Assembly (NCBI GenBank): GCA_045223835.1
Contig: JBGUZS010000078.1
Coordinates: forward strand, 1 to 15,297
Source: UBA1774 sp045223835
GTDB taxonomy: Bacteria; Bacillota; Clostridia; Oscillospirales; Oscillospiraceae
Direction: 5' to 3'
Length of the DNA stretch: 15,297 bases
Of this stretch, positions 7,706 through 14,280 are shown piece by piece. The notes under the pieces were generated by a model, which was given only the letters and a program-made list of their open reading frames with translations, ran no database searches and had not been told where the DNA came from. Both the position numbers and the translations under genes were made by a program. Positions within the stretch are counted from its first letter, which is position 1. Each line of letters opens with the position of its first letter.

Positions 7706-7735
7706 ATACTAGCATAGGAGGGCGGAATTTGTCAA
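7706..7735 (-). promoter_or_regulatory. Promoter of the uracil permease transcript
   Basis: Minus strand: TTGACA (7735-7730), 18-bp spacer, TAGTAT (7711-7706) preceded by TGC, which makes an extended -10. Predicted start of transcription is near 7699. It is the strongest-looking promoter in the window, which fits a gene controlled downstream by a terminator. Confidence 0.8.
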
Positions 7736-7804
7736 CGGGGAAGGAAAGAAAAAATGCTCGGTCAAAAAAAGGGTAAGCGCCTCAGACGAATTCCGCCGCC
7801 GGAC

Positions 7805-7833
7805 TTGCCCCCGGCGGCAATTTGTGGTACCTT
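7805..7833 (+). promoter_or_regulatory. Promoter of the MFS / phosphodiesterase operon
   Basis: TTGCCC (7805-7810), 17-bp spacer, TACCTT (7828-7833), about 39 bases from the predicted transcription start to the MFS start codon. The sequence over the -10 (GGTACCTTCATGGGG) resembles the one at the BlaI-like promoter (GGTACCATGGG), perhaps by chance. Confidence 0.6.
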
Positions 7834-7878
7834 CATGGGGACAGCGCGGCTGATCAACCAGGCTGAGGAGGATGCGTC

Positions 7879-9318
7879 ATGTCCGGTACCCCAAAACCGG
7901 TAAGCGGTCTTAAACTGAACATCAGGCGAACGATGCTCATCGGCTTTGCCTTCTTCGGGATCCTGCTGCTGTGGCAGGTATACGATTCCTGGTGTCCCAC
8001 CTTTCTCACGGATATCTTCGCCAGAAGGATGTATGAGCTGTCCTCTGCGGAGCTGAAGAGCGGAGACCCGGACAAGATCCTGAATGTGCAGTGGATCGTC
8101 GGGATCATCATGGCCTGCGATAATCTGGCCGCCCTGATCCTCCTGCCCATATTCGGCAGCCTGTCGGACCGCACCAGGACCCCCATCGGCAAGCGTATGC
8201 CCTTCATCCTGGCGGGAACGCTGGTGTCCGCCGTGGCCTTCCCCTTCATCCCCCTGTTTTTCCACCGGAACAACGCGGCGGGCATGGTGGCCATGATGGC
8301 CGTGGTGCTGCTGTTCATGATGATGTACCGAAATCCTGCCGTGGCCCTGATGCCGGATATCACTCCGAAGCCGCTGCGGGCTAAAGCCAACGGCCTCATC
8401 AATATCATGGGATACCTGGGGGGCGCTTTTGCCACGGTCCTGGGGATATTCCTGAAGCTTTCGGATTACATCAATGCAGCGGATGCGGCCAGAAAGGTCT
8501 GGATCATCGAGATCCCCTTCCTTGCGGCCTCCGTCCTGATGGTCGTCTCCGCCCTCATCCTCTTTGCCACCATCAAGGAGAACCGGCTGGCGGAGGAGCT
8601 GAAGCAGGAGCTTGAGCTGGGTGAGCAGCTTGCTGCCACCGCGGACCCGGTGGAGGCCGAGGGGCCCATGAGCCGGGCGAACCGGAATATGCTTCTGGCG
8701 ATCCTGGGCGCGGAATTCCTCTGGTTCATGGCGGATAACGCCCTGGGGACCTATATCGGGAATTACGTCATCTATTATCTGAATTCCGCTTCCAGCGCCA
8801 CCATGATCCTGACCATCATCAGCGGCGTTGCCAGTGTGGCGGGCTTTGCCATTGCCGGATCCGTCGCGGACCGGATCGGCAGAAAGCGGACCGTTTCCTG
8901 CGGCCTGACCATTACCGTGCTGGGCCTTCTGGTCATGTGCCTGGTGCGGCCCAGCGGAAGAGAACTGGCAAACGGGCTCCAGTCCTTCCCGCCCCTCCTC
9001 TATCTCTTCGGGGTCCTGCGGGGCTTCGGCATGGCCCTGGTCCATAACTGCTCCTTCCCCATGGTGGTGGAGCTCTGCAGCAGCAAGAAGATCGGCCGCT
9101 TCACCGGATACTATTACGCCGCCAGCATGTCCGCCCAGACCATTACCCCGGTGCTCCTGGGGCTGGCCTTCCGCATGACCCTGGCCTGGCGCACCCTACC
9201 CGTCTATGCCTTGGTCATGTGCCTGGTGAGCTGCGTCCTGTTCACAGCTCTGGTCAAGAACATCAGGGCCAGGAAGGTGGAAAACGCCCATGGCCTGGAG
9301 GCCCTGGACGGAGATTGA
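7879..9318 (+). CDS. MFS transporter, GPH/SLC45-like sugar transporter
   Basis: A 479-residue protein with about twelve membrane helices. LSDRTRTPIGKR at 95-106 is the loop 2-3 signature of the glycoside-pentoside-hexuronide (GPH) and SLC45-like branch (lSDrtrtriGrRrP). The corresponding second-half loop is VADRIGRKR (Asp331). WQVYDSWCPTFL at the start of the first helix region and NPAVALMPDITPKPLRAKANG also follow this group, which moves sugars or glycosides by cation symport. The start ATG has GAGGAGG seven bases upstream. The phosphodiesterase gene follows after 19 bases and is probably co-transcribed, which might hint at a glycerol-containing or phospholipid-derived substrate, but that is only context. 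Substrate unknown. Confidence 0.8.
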   Translation: MSGTPKPVSGLKLNIRRTMLIGFAFFGILLLWQVYDSWCPTFLTDIFARRMYELSSAELKSGDPDKILNVQWIVGIIMACDNLAALILLPIFGSLSDRTRTPIGKRMPFILAGTLVSAVAFPFIPLFFHRNNAAGMVAMMAVVLLFMMMYRNPAVALMPDITPKPLRAKANGLINIMGYLGGAFATVLGIFLKLSDYINAADAARKVWIIEIPFLAASVLMVVSALILFATIKENRLAEELKQELELGEQLAATADPVEAEGPMSRANRNMLLAILGAEFLWFMADNALGTYIGNYVIYYLNSASSATMILTIISGVASVAGFAIAGSVADRIGRKRTVSCGLTITVLGLLVMCLVRPSGRELANGLQSFPPLLYLFGVLRGFGMALVHNCSFPMVVELCSSKKIGRFTGYYYAASMSAQTITPVLLGLAFRMTLAWRTLPVYALVMCLVSCVLFTALVKNIRARKVENAHGLEALDGD

Positions 9319-9337
9319 CGGGGGAGGGGTTGAAGGC

Positions 9338-10189
9338 ATGAAAAAACGCGGACTGATCGCCGCCGGACTTTTGGCGCTGCCGGTGCTGCTTCTGGCGCCC
9401 GGCTTCGGCGGAAGGAAAAAGGACCCCTTCCGTGGGCGCTTTTTCGCCCACCGGGGCCTGCATACGCCGGATAAACGGATCCCGGAAAACTCCCTGGCGG
9501 CTTTCGGCCTGGCGGCGGAGGCCGGTTACGGGATGGAGCTGGATGTGCAGCTCAGCCGGGATGGGCAGGTGGTGGTGTTCCATGATGACGATCTGCGGCG
9601 GGTCTGCGGCAGGGAGGAGCGGGTGGATGCCCTGACCTGGCCGGAGCTTCACGCCTTATCCCTCTGCGGAACGGAGGAGCGAATTCCTCTGTTTTCCCAG
9701 GTGCTGAACCTGGTGAACGGGCACGCGCCCCTGATCGTGGAGCTGAAAAGCGGGAAGCGGAACCGGGAGCTCTGCAGAAAGACCCTGGCTCTGCTGCGGA
9801 GCTATTCGGGCGAAGCCTGCGTGGAGAGCTTCGATCCCCGGATCGTCGCCTGGTTCCGGTTCCATGCGCCGGAGCTGCTTCGGGGGCAGCTTGCGCAGCC
9901 TCCGGCAAGATATCGGGCCGGCGGGAATCCGCCCATCATGAGCTTTCTCCTGGGCAACACGCTGTTCAACTTCGCCGCCAGGCCGCAGTTCATCGCCTAC
10001 CGGCTCGGGCAGAAACCCCTGCCCGTGCGCCTGGCGGAGGCTATGGGCGCTCTGCGGGTGGGCTGGACCAGCCATGATCAGGCGGATCAGGCGGGCCTGG
10101 ATGCGGTGATCTTTGAATTCTACCGGCCGGAAGTCCGGTTCGTTCCGGATAAGCCGTGGTCCCCGCTGCGAAAACGGAACAGCAAATAG
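9338..10189 (+). CDS. Glycerophosphodiester phosphodiesterase, membrane-anchored
   Basis: A 283-residue GDPD-family enzyme. It should hydrolyse glycerophosphodiesters (deacylated phospholipids, perhaps teichoic-acid-like polymers) to glycerol-3-phosphate and an alcohol. The TIM-barrel motifs are intact: HRG (38-40), PENS (49-52), ELDVQLSRDG with metal-binding Glu67 and Asp69, VVVFHDD with catalytic His82, and IVELK (133-137). A hydrophobic N-terminus after MKKR (about 5-21) suggests an anchor or signal segment, so the catalytic domain probably faces outside. The start at 9338 is preferred because GGGGAGGGG lies about 9-18 bases upstream. An in-frame ATG at 9290 lies inside the MFS gene without a binding site. 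Probably the second gene of the MFS operon, ended by the terminator just downstream. Confidence 0.9.
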   Translation: MKKRGLIAAGLLALPVLLLAPGFGGRKKDPFRGRFFAHRGLHTPDKRIPENSLAAFGLAAEAGYGMELDVQLSRDGQVVVFHDDDLRRVCGREERVDALTWPELHALSLCGTEERIPLFSQVLNLVNGHAPLIVELKSGKRNRELCRKTLALLRSYSGEACVESFDPRIVAWFRFHAPELLRGQLAQPPARYRAGGNPPIMSFLLGNTLFNFAARPQFIAYRLGQKPLPVRLAEAMGALRVGWTSHDQADQAGLDAVIFEFYRPEVRFVPDKPWSPLRKRNSK

Positions 10190-10191
10190 CC

Positions 10192-10231
10192 AAAAAACGG
10201 GCGTCTGCCGAAGCAGGCGCCCATTTCTTTT
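10192..10231. terminator. Bidirectional intrinsic terminator between convergent genes
   Basis: Stem GGGCGTCTGC (10199-10208) / GCAGGCGCCC (10213-10222), 10 bp with one G-T pair and a CGAA tetraloop. It is flanked by six A on the left and ATTTCTTTT on the right, so it can terminate the phosphodiesterase operon on the plus strand and the pyridoxamine-oxidase-like gene on the minus strand. Confidence 0.85.
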
Positions 10232-10243
10232 CGGGAGACTTTC

Positions 10244-10651
10244 TCAGAACTCGAAGCTCTCGAAGCCGCCGGCCATATCGGCGATCTCCGCATAGCCGTT
10301 TTCCACAGCCACGATGCCCAGCACATTGCCGGTCTGCTCATTATACAGATTCTTCAGGAAGGGACTCTTGGTGAAGGCGGCTTCGCTGGCCTCGGCGCTG
10401 TCATCCACCACGGCGGTGCCGCGGATGCGGATCCACTGGCGCTTCGCATTCATGGCGCATACCTCGATGTTGGGGTTCGCAACGGTCTGCTTGAAGGACT
10501 GCTTCTGCTTGCCCATGCCGAAGTACAGCTTCCCGTTCAGGAGCATGTAGAAGCCGAAGGGGCGGACCCGGGGCTTATCTCCGTCCGTGGTGGTGTAGAA
10601 GAAGGTACCGGCGTCCTTCAGAAAGGCGTCAACTTTTTCCAGATTGGTCAT
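10244..10651 (-). CDS. Pyridoxamine 5'-phosphate oxidase family protein (putative flavin-binding)
   Basis: A 135-residue split-barrel protein. TFFYTTTDGDKPRVRPFGF followed by GKLYFGMGKQKQSFKQTVANPNIEV is the pattern of small PNPOx-like proteins that bind FMN, F420 or haem-type cofactors. Many are of unknown role and not true pyridoxine enzymes. The ATG at 10651 has AGGAGG seven bases upstream. A TTG two codons earlier sits almost on that site and is rejected. It has its own promoter in the gap behind the metallo-beta-lactamase-fold gene and ends at the bidirectional terminator. Length is typical for the general-stress-protein-26-like branch. The physiological substrate cannot be read from the sequence. 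Confidence 0.82.
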   Translation of the reverse strand: MTNLEKVDAFLKDAGTFFYTTTDGDKPRVRPFGFYMLLNGKLYFGMGKQKQSFKQTVANPNIEVCAMNAKRQWIRIRGTAVVDDSAEASEAAFTKSPFLKNLYNEQTGNVLGIVAVENGYAEIADMAGGFESFEF

Positions 10652-10682
10652 GTTCAAACCTCCTTATGATTTTCGTGCGTCC

Positions 10683-10711
10683 AGTATACACCCTGAACAC
10701 GGGAGAATCAA
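10683..10711 (-). promoter_or_regulatory. Promoter of the PNPOx-like gene
   Basis: Minus strand: TTGATT (10711-10706), 17-bp spacer, TATACT (10688-10683) preceded by TG. It lies about 30-60 bases before the start codon, so this gene can be expressed independently of the DegV/MBL genes upstream. Confidence 0.75.
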
Positions 10712-10723
10712 CCGGGTAAACGG

Positions 10724-10744
10724 GATTCCCGCGGAAAGGGAATC
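10724..10744 (-). terminator. Weak hairpin at the end of the MBL-fold gene
   Basis: GATTCCC / GGGAATC forms a 7-bp stem with a 7-nt loop that overlaps the stop codon of the MBL-fold gene. On the minus strand only CCGTTTA follows, so termination is likely weak and some read-through into the PNPOx-like gene is possible. Confidence 0.35.
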
Positions 10745-11570
10745 AAACGACGAAGCGCAGACCGCAGCCCAGATACTCGAGCCGATCTCCCAGGAGCTCC
10801 TTCAGGATCCGGTAGGGGCCTTCCCCGGTGCAGTGTCCCGTGAAATACCGGGAGGGAAACCGGGCCAGCGCTGCGCCCACCCGGCGGACGAAGTCCTCCG
10901 GCTCATCCCGCTTCAGGCCGGGATTCGTGAGATGAAAACCGGAGAATACCGCGTCCGGCGCTCTTCCCGCCAGCGCTTCCCCCCGGCGCAGGATATTGAC
11001 GATGCCCCGGTGGGCGCAGCCTCCCAGGAGAACGAGCTTTTCCCCTTCACGGATCAGCAGATCCTGCTCATGGAGAAAGCGGTCGGGGATCAGGGAATCC
11101 CCCGCCTGTTCATACAGGGTGCCGTTGGAGCCGGGGGAGAGCTCGCCCTCCTCCGGATCCGAGAACAGGGTCAATCCCTCCCGGGGGGAGAAGATCCCCT
11201 CGGTGAGGCGCAGGCGGGAGGCGTATCGCGTGAGCAGGGTCGGGTCGGGGGAGATGCGCTTCATCCCCTCCTGTCGGCGGGAAAAATGCGGGGCGAAGGC
11301 CAGCCTGTGCAGGTATACCGGAGCATGGTCGTTATGCCGGATAAACGCCTCCAGCCCGCCGGAATGGTCGTCATGCCCATGGGAGAGGAAGGCAAGGTCC
11401 ACCCGGGCCAGGTCGACGCCAAGGGCTTCGGCGTTGCGCAGGAGCAGATCCCCATCGGGGCCGAAATCGAAGAGGATGCGCCGGCTCCCGGTCTCGATAT
11501 GCAGGCTGAGCCCGTGGGCGCAGCTTACCGGCCCGCAGGCTCGATTCTCCGCCAGTACGGTGATGACCAT
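10743..11570 (-). CDS. MBL-fold metallohydrolase, COG1237-like
   Basis: A 275-residue metallo-beta-lactamase-fold hydrolase. The metal site is complete: HGHDDHSGG (64-72; HxHxDH), GCAH with His187, GFH with His213, and FTGHCTG near the C-terminus (His246). This order and the closing 'GHCTG' are typical of the branch often annotated as 7,8-dihydropterin-6-methyl-4-(beta-D-ribofuranosyl)-aminobenzene 5'-phosphate synthase (COG1237), a methanopterin enzyme in archaea whose bacterial relatives have no agreed role. The start codon is three bases after the DegV stop, so the two are co-transcribed and probably coupled. No signal peptide; cytoplasmic. No strong ribosome binding site of its own is visible. 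Confidence 0.85.
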   Translation of the reverse strand: MVITVLAENRACGPVSCAHGLSLHIETGSRRILFDFGPDGDLLLRNAEALGVDLARVDLAFLSHGHDDHSGGLEAFIRHNDHAPVYLHRLAFAPHFSRRQEGMKRISPDPTLLTRYASRLRLTEGIFSPREGLTLFSDPEEGELSPGSNGTLYEQAGDSLIPDRFLHEQDLLIREGEKLVLLGGCAHRGIVNILRRGEALAGRAPDAVFSGFHLTNPGLKRDEPEDFVRRVGAALARFPSRYFTGHCTGEGPYRILKELLGDRLEYLGCGLRFVV

Positions 11571-11573
11571 GGC

Positions 11574-12458
11574 TCAGTCTGGGCAGCGGCCGCCGCAGAA
11601 ATAGAATACCGTCAGCAGGCCCGGGCCGCAGTGCGCGCCGATGACAACGCCCAGCTGGGTGATGGTGATCTCTCCCACCCGGGGATAGGCGCTTTTGATC
11701 TCGTCCCGGATATACTCGGCGTCTGCCAGGCAGTCCGCATGCAGGATATGGACCTCCGTTCCGGAGGGATCTGCTTTGGAAAAATCATGGAGGACGCCGT
11801 CCCGGATGGATTTCAGCGCCGCCTTGCGGCCCCGGGCCTTTTTCACCACGTCCAGTGTGCCCTTATCCGGAACGTACAGGACGGGCTTAATGCCCAGCAG
11901 GGAGCCCACCAGGGCGGAGGCGTTGGAGACCCGGCCGCCCATCTTCAGGTAATTCAGGTCATCCACGGTGAAGCGGTGGGCGATCCGGAGCTTGTTTTCC
12001 TCGCCCCAGGCGACGACCTCCCGGAAGTCCGCCCCGGCTTCCATACGTCGGACCATATTGACCACCAGAGTGCCGAGACCGCCGGAAATGCAGCGGGTAT
12101 CCATGATGTACAGCTCCTGGTCCGGATAGAGGGGGCGTACCTCCCGGGCGGCGTTCATGCTGTTTTGATAGGAAGCGGACATCTCCCTGGACATATCCAG
12201 GAAGATCACGTTTTTCCCGGTATCCAGCAGCTTCCTGAAGAACTCGGCGTAGGTATATTCATTGATCATGGAGGTTTTCAGCAGTGCGCCGGCGCGCATC
12301 TGGGCGTACATGGCCGCCCGGCTCTCCTCCCGGCAGTCGTCCTCCTGCAGCTTGCCGTTTACGGTAAAGCTGTAAGGGATAAAGGGGATGCTGTGCTGAT
12401 CCAGCCATGTGCGGGGAAGATCGGCGGTGGAGGAGGTGGCAATAATGTAATCCGGCAT
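11574..12458 (-). CDS. DegV family protein (fatty-acid-binding)
   Basis: A 294-residue DegV protein. In Gram-positive bacteria this family (FakB) binds a fatty acid and presents it to the kinase FakA for phosphorylation and entry into phospholipid synthesis. Visible landmarks: IIATSSTADLP at the N-terminus, TSMIN (62-66) in place of the usual TSQPS, DMSREMSASYQNS (88-100) in place of the SSGLSGTYQSA loop, DLNYLKMGGRVS (167-178), GSLLGIKPVL (185-194), and GAHCGPG (274-280) near the end. The fatty-acid-site motifs diverge, so its ligand may differ from the standard FakB. The C-terminus ends in an unusual CGGRCPD. GGAG lies before the ATG. No FakA gene is in the window. First gene of a pair with the MBL-fold hydrolase. 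Confidence 0.87.
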   Translation of the reverse strand: MPDYIIATSSTADLPRTWLDQHSIPFIPYSFTVNGKLQEDDCREESRAAMYAQMRAGALLKTSMINEYTYAEFFRKLLDTGKNVIFLDMSREMSASYQNSMNAAREVRPLYPDQELYIMDTRCISGGLGTLVVNMVRRMEAGADFREVVAWGEENKLRIAHRFTVDDLNYLKMGGRVSNASALVGSLLGIKPVLYVPDKGTLDVVKKARGRKAALKSIRDGVLHDFSKADPSGTEVHILHADCLADAEYIRDEIKSAYPRVGEITITQLGVVIGAHCGPGLLTVFYFCGGRCPD

Positions 12459-12493
12459 ATCGGGATCTCCTTGTCCATCAGATTTCGAAACGG

Positions 12494-12502
12494 ATTATAG
12501 CA
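12494..12502 (-). promoter_or_regulatory. Extended -10 promoter of the DegV/MBL operon
   Basis: Minus strand TGC-TATAAT (12502-12494) is a near-ideal extended -10 element. No good -35 is present at 16-18 bp; the region upstream instead carries repeated TATTTTCA, so an activator may substitute for it. The predicted leader is about 30 nt. Confidence 0.7.
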
Positions 12503-12538
12503 TATCCTATGTGAAAATACCATACATATCTGAAAATA
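12501..12538. repeat. Imperfect direct repeat upstream of the DegV promoter
   Basis: On the plus strand, CATATC followed by TGAAAATA occurs twice: CATATC 12501-12506 with TGAAAATA 12512-12519, and CATATC 12525-12530 with TGAAAATA 12531-12538. The octamers are 19 bp apart, nearly two helical turns, in an AT-rich patch just upstream of the -10. Possible operator or activator site; could be chance. Confidence 0.4.
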
Positions 12539-12624
12539 ATTAAAAAAGGCATTTCATTGCGGGGCTGCATTTCCCTGCCGGATGGAGAACCGTCCCCCTT
12601 GGCTCCCGACCGCCCGGGCCTGCG

Positions 12625-12653
12625 TTGCCAATTCCGGGAGGATATGCTAGGAT
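12625..12653 (+). promoter_or_regulatory. Promoter of the PAP2/YwaF-like operon
   Basis: TTGCCA (12625-12630), 17-bp spacer, TAGGAT (12648-12653), about 26 bases from the predicted transcription start to the GTG start. It lies back to back with the DegV promoter, with about 120 bp between the two -10 elements. Confidence 0.6.
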
Positions 12654-12685
12654 AAGGGCAAAATGCCGGGAAAGGGGGGGGATCC

Positions 12686-13471
12686 GTGCGTCGGTTTTGG
12701 GAGCGGGTCCGGGCCGTGCCCCGCTGGGGGTGGGGACTCGGCCTGCTTTGCCTCGCGCTGCAGTACGGCCTGTACCGGCTGGGGGCATACCTCAGCGCCG
12801 CGCTGGGCACCGCGTCCCATGCCTTCCCCTGCAAGCTTCCGGTGATCGACGATCTGATCCCCCTGGTGCCCGCCTTTGTCGTCATCTATCTGTTCTCCTA
12901 TGTGTTCTGGGTCTGCGGCACGGCTGCGGTTACCCTGACCGACAGAAGGAATATTGTCCGTTATCTCATCGGCTTGCTTCTGGCCTATATGGTCGGATTC
13001 CTGTTCTTCGTCTTCCTGCCCACCCGTATGGACCGGGCCGAGGAAGGCCTGCTGGAGCTGGGGAACCGCTCCGGGCTGTTCGATCGGATCCTGAGGATCG
13101 TCTATGCCGCGGACGGCAGGGGGGAGGCCTTCAATCTCTTCCCCTCCTACCATTGCCTGGCCAGCGCCTATTGTTATCTTGGCGTGCGGAAACAGCCGGA
13201 GATCTCCCGGGGCTACAGGCGCTATTCCCTTGTGATGACCGTTCTCATCTCCCTGTCTACGGTGCTGACGAAGCAGCATTATTTCGCCGATGTGATCGGC
13301 GGGATCGGGATCTCCGTCCTCTGCTATGCGCTGGTTCGGAAGCTGGACCCGGGAAAACGGGCGGCAGAGGAAATGACCGGTTCTGTTGGCGGGCGTGGGG
13401 ATAATGCCCCTTCCGGAAACCGGGACTCTGTGGTAGAATCGACTCAAAAACCGGGGAACGGAGGGATATGA
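12686..13471 (+). CDS. PAP2 superfamily membrane phosphatase or phosphotransferase
   Basis: A 261-residue protein with about six membrane helices and the PAP2 catalytic signature. FLPTRMDR takes the place of the first motif, FPSYH (152-156) gives the PSxH motif with His156, and STVLTKQHYFAD (191-202) matches the S[R]x5HxxxD motif with His198 and Asp202, but with Thr instead of Arg after the Ser. This variant resembles the Aur1/inositolphosphotransferase-like branch (PAP2_3) rather than standard phosphatidate phosphatases. Expected action is on lipid phosphates, or transfer of a phospho-headgroup, at the outer face of the membrane. It starts with GTG after AAAGGGGGGG. The C-terminal ~40 residues after the last helix are polar and without recognised motifs. 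Its stop overlaps the next gene's start region, so translation is coupled. Confidence 0.82.
   Translation: MRRFWERVRAVPRWGWGLGLLCLALQYGLYRLGAYLSAALGTASHAFPCKLPVIDDLIPLVPAFVVIYLFSYVFWVCGTAAVTLTDRRNIVRYLIGLLLAYMVGFLFFVFLPTRMDRAEEGLLELGNRSGLFDRILRIVYAADGRGEAFNLFPSYHCLASAYCYLGVRKQPEISRGYRRYSLVMTVLISLSTVLTKQHYFADVIGGIGISVLCYALVRKLDPGKRAAEEMTGSVGGRGDNAPSGNRDSVVESTQKPGNGGI
13411..13439 (+). promoter_or_regulatory. Possible internal promoter before the YwaF-like gene
   Basis: TTCCGG (13411-13416), 17-bp spacer, TAGAAT (13434-13439). The -10 is good but the -35 is poor. It lies within the last 60 bases of the PAP2 gene and could give extra expression of the two downstream membrane proteins. Confidence 0.35.
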
Positions 13472-14280
13472 TGTCGGATGGTTGGCTCTTTCGGCCCTTC
13501 AATATGCTGTTTCTCGCCGTGTTCGGCGCATTCCTTCTGCTGCTCATCCTCGCGGGCCTGCTCCTGCGGGGGAAGAGCGAGGGAGCGAAATCGGCGGCGC
13601 TTCTCTCAGCCTCCCTCGTTACCCTGATCGGATTTGTGTTATACAAGGTTTTCCTGTCCCGGGACGGCAGCTATGCCGAGCTGACCGCGGGGATGGGGGG
13701 CTTCAACTGGTGGGGGGAGCTGCCCCTGCAGCTCTGCAATATCAATATGCTTCTGATCCCCATAGCCGTTTTGAAAAAGAACCGGAGACTCATGGGCTTC
13801 TCCTTTTTCGTCGGCCCTCTCGGCGCGCTGATGGCCCTGATCATGCCCGCAAACGGGTTTGACGGGTATTCTCTGCTTCTCCCGAGGATGCTGGGCTACT
13901 ACGGGACCCATTTCATGATCCTGATCGAAGGCTTGGCCCTGGCCGCCTTCGGCCTGTTCCGTCCCCGCCTTCGGGATCTGCCGGGTACGGTCCTCACCAT
14001 TCTGCTCATTGCCTTTGCCGCCTTTGCCGTCAGTCTGCTTCTTCGGTGGAGCGGACTGCACCCCAAGGCCAACTATTTCTTCTCCGTGGAAACGGAAGGG
14101 AACTTCCTGCTGGAGCTTTTCCATCGCTGGCTCCCGGTCCCGTTTCTGTATCTGATCCCCAGCTGCCTGATCCTTCTGCCCTATATGATCCTGGTGACCA
14201 TCCCCTTTGAGGCGGCGGAGCGGGCGAGGCGGAGGAAGGAAACCGGGAGCATAGCTGAGGAAGCTTTAAGCGGGCTATGA
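13471..14280 (+). CDS. YwaF/TMEM164-like integral membrane protein (TIGR02206-type)
   Basis: A 269-residue protein with about seven membrane helices. WWGELPLQLCNIN, SFFVGPLGALMALIMP and YGTHFMILIEG follow the pattern of the YwaF family (TIGR02206), to which human TMEM164 is related. Cys89 and His147 lie 58 residues apart. From memory, TMEM164 is an ether-phospholipid acyltransferase needing Cys123 and His181, which have the same spacing, so a transacylase role is conceivable but unproven for the bacterial protein. Two ATGs are adjacent. The second (13471) is preferred because it lies six bases from GGAGG, while the first lies only three away. Both overlap the PAP2 stop. The end overlaps the next start in an ATGA, showing an operon. 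Confidence 0.75.
   Translation: MSDGWLFRPFNMLFLAVFGAFLLLLILAGLLLRGKSEGAKSAALLSASLVTLIGFVLYKVFLSRDGSYAELTAGMGGFNWWGELPLQLCNINMLLIPIAVLKKNRRLMGFSFFVGPLGALMALIMPANGFDGYSLLLPRMLGYYGTHFMILIEGLALAAFGLFRPRLRDLPGTVLTILLIAFAAFAVSLLLRWSGLHPKANYFFSVETEGNFLLELFHRWLPVPFLYLIPSCLILLPYMILVTIPFEAAERARRRKETGSIAEEALSGL

Larger units (their letters stand above)
7545..7878. other. Intergenic region between divergent permease and MFS genes
   Basis: These 334 bases hold no credible gene. They contain the minus-strand leader, terminator and promoter of the uracil permease (7545-7735) and the plus-strand promoter and ribosome binding site of the MFS gene (7805-7871). The ~70 bases between the two promoters show nothing further that I can identify. 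Confidence 0.8.

Noticed and set aside
7623..7707. Ten-base antiterminator pairing between AUACCGGCGA near 7707-7698 and the terminator 5' arm
   Set aside because: Most of the upstream strand lies in or just after the -10 element and should not be transcribed from the predicted start.
6723..7712. 329-codon plus-strand open frame opposite the uracil permease
   Set aside because: Gly/Asp/Glu/His-rich shadow of a membrane protein gene; it would also run through the permease promoter and leader.
9290..9337. Earlier ATG start for the phosphodiesterase
   Set aside because: It lies inside the MFS gene and gives a non-family N-terminus; the ATG at 9338 has a binding site and starts a hydrophobic anchor.
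10644..12500. 618-codon plus-strand open frame opposite the MBL-fold and DegV genes
   Set aside because: It is antisense to two well-supported genes, its product is low-complexity and Gly/Ala/Val/Gln-rich without motifs, and no ribosome binding site is evident; a GC-rich shadow frame.
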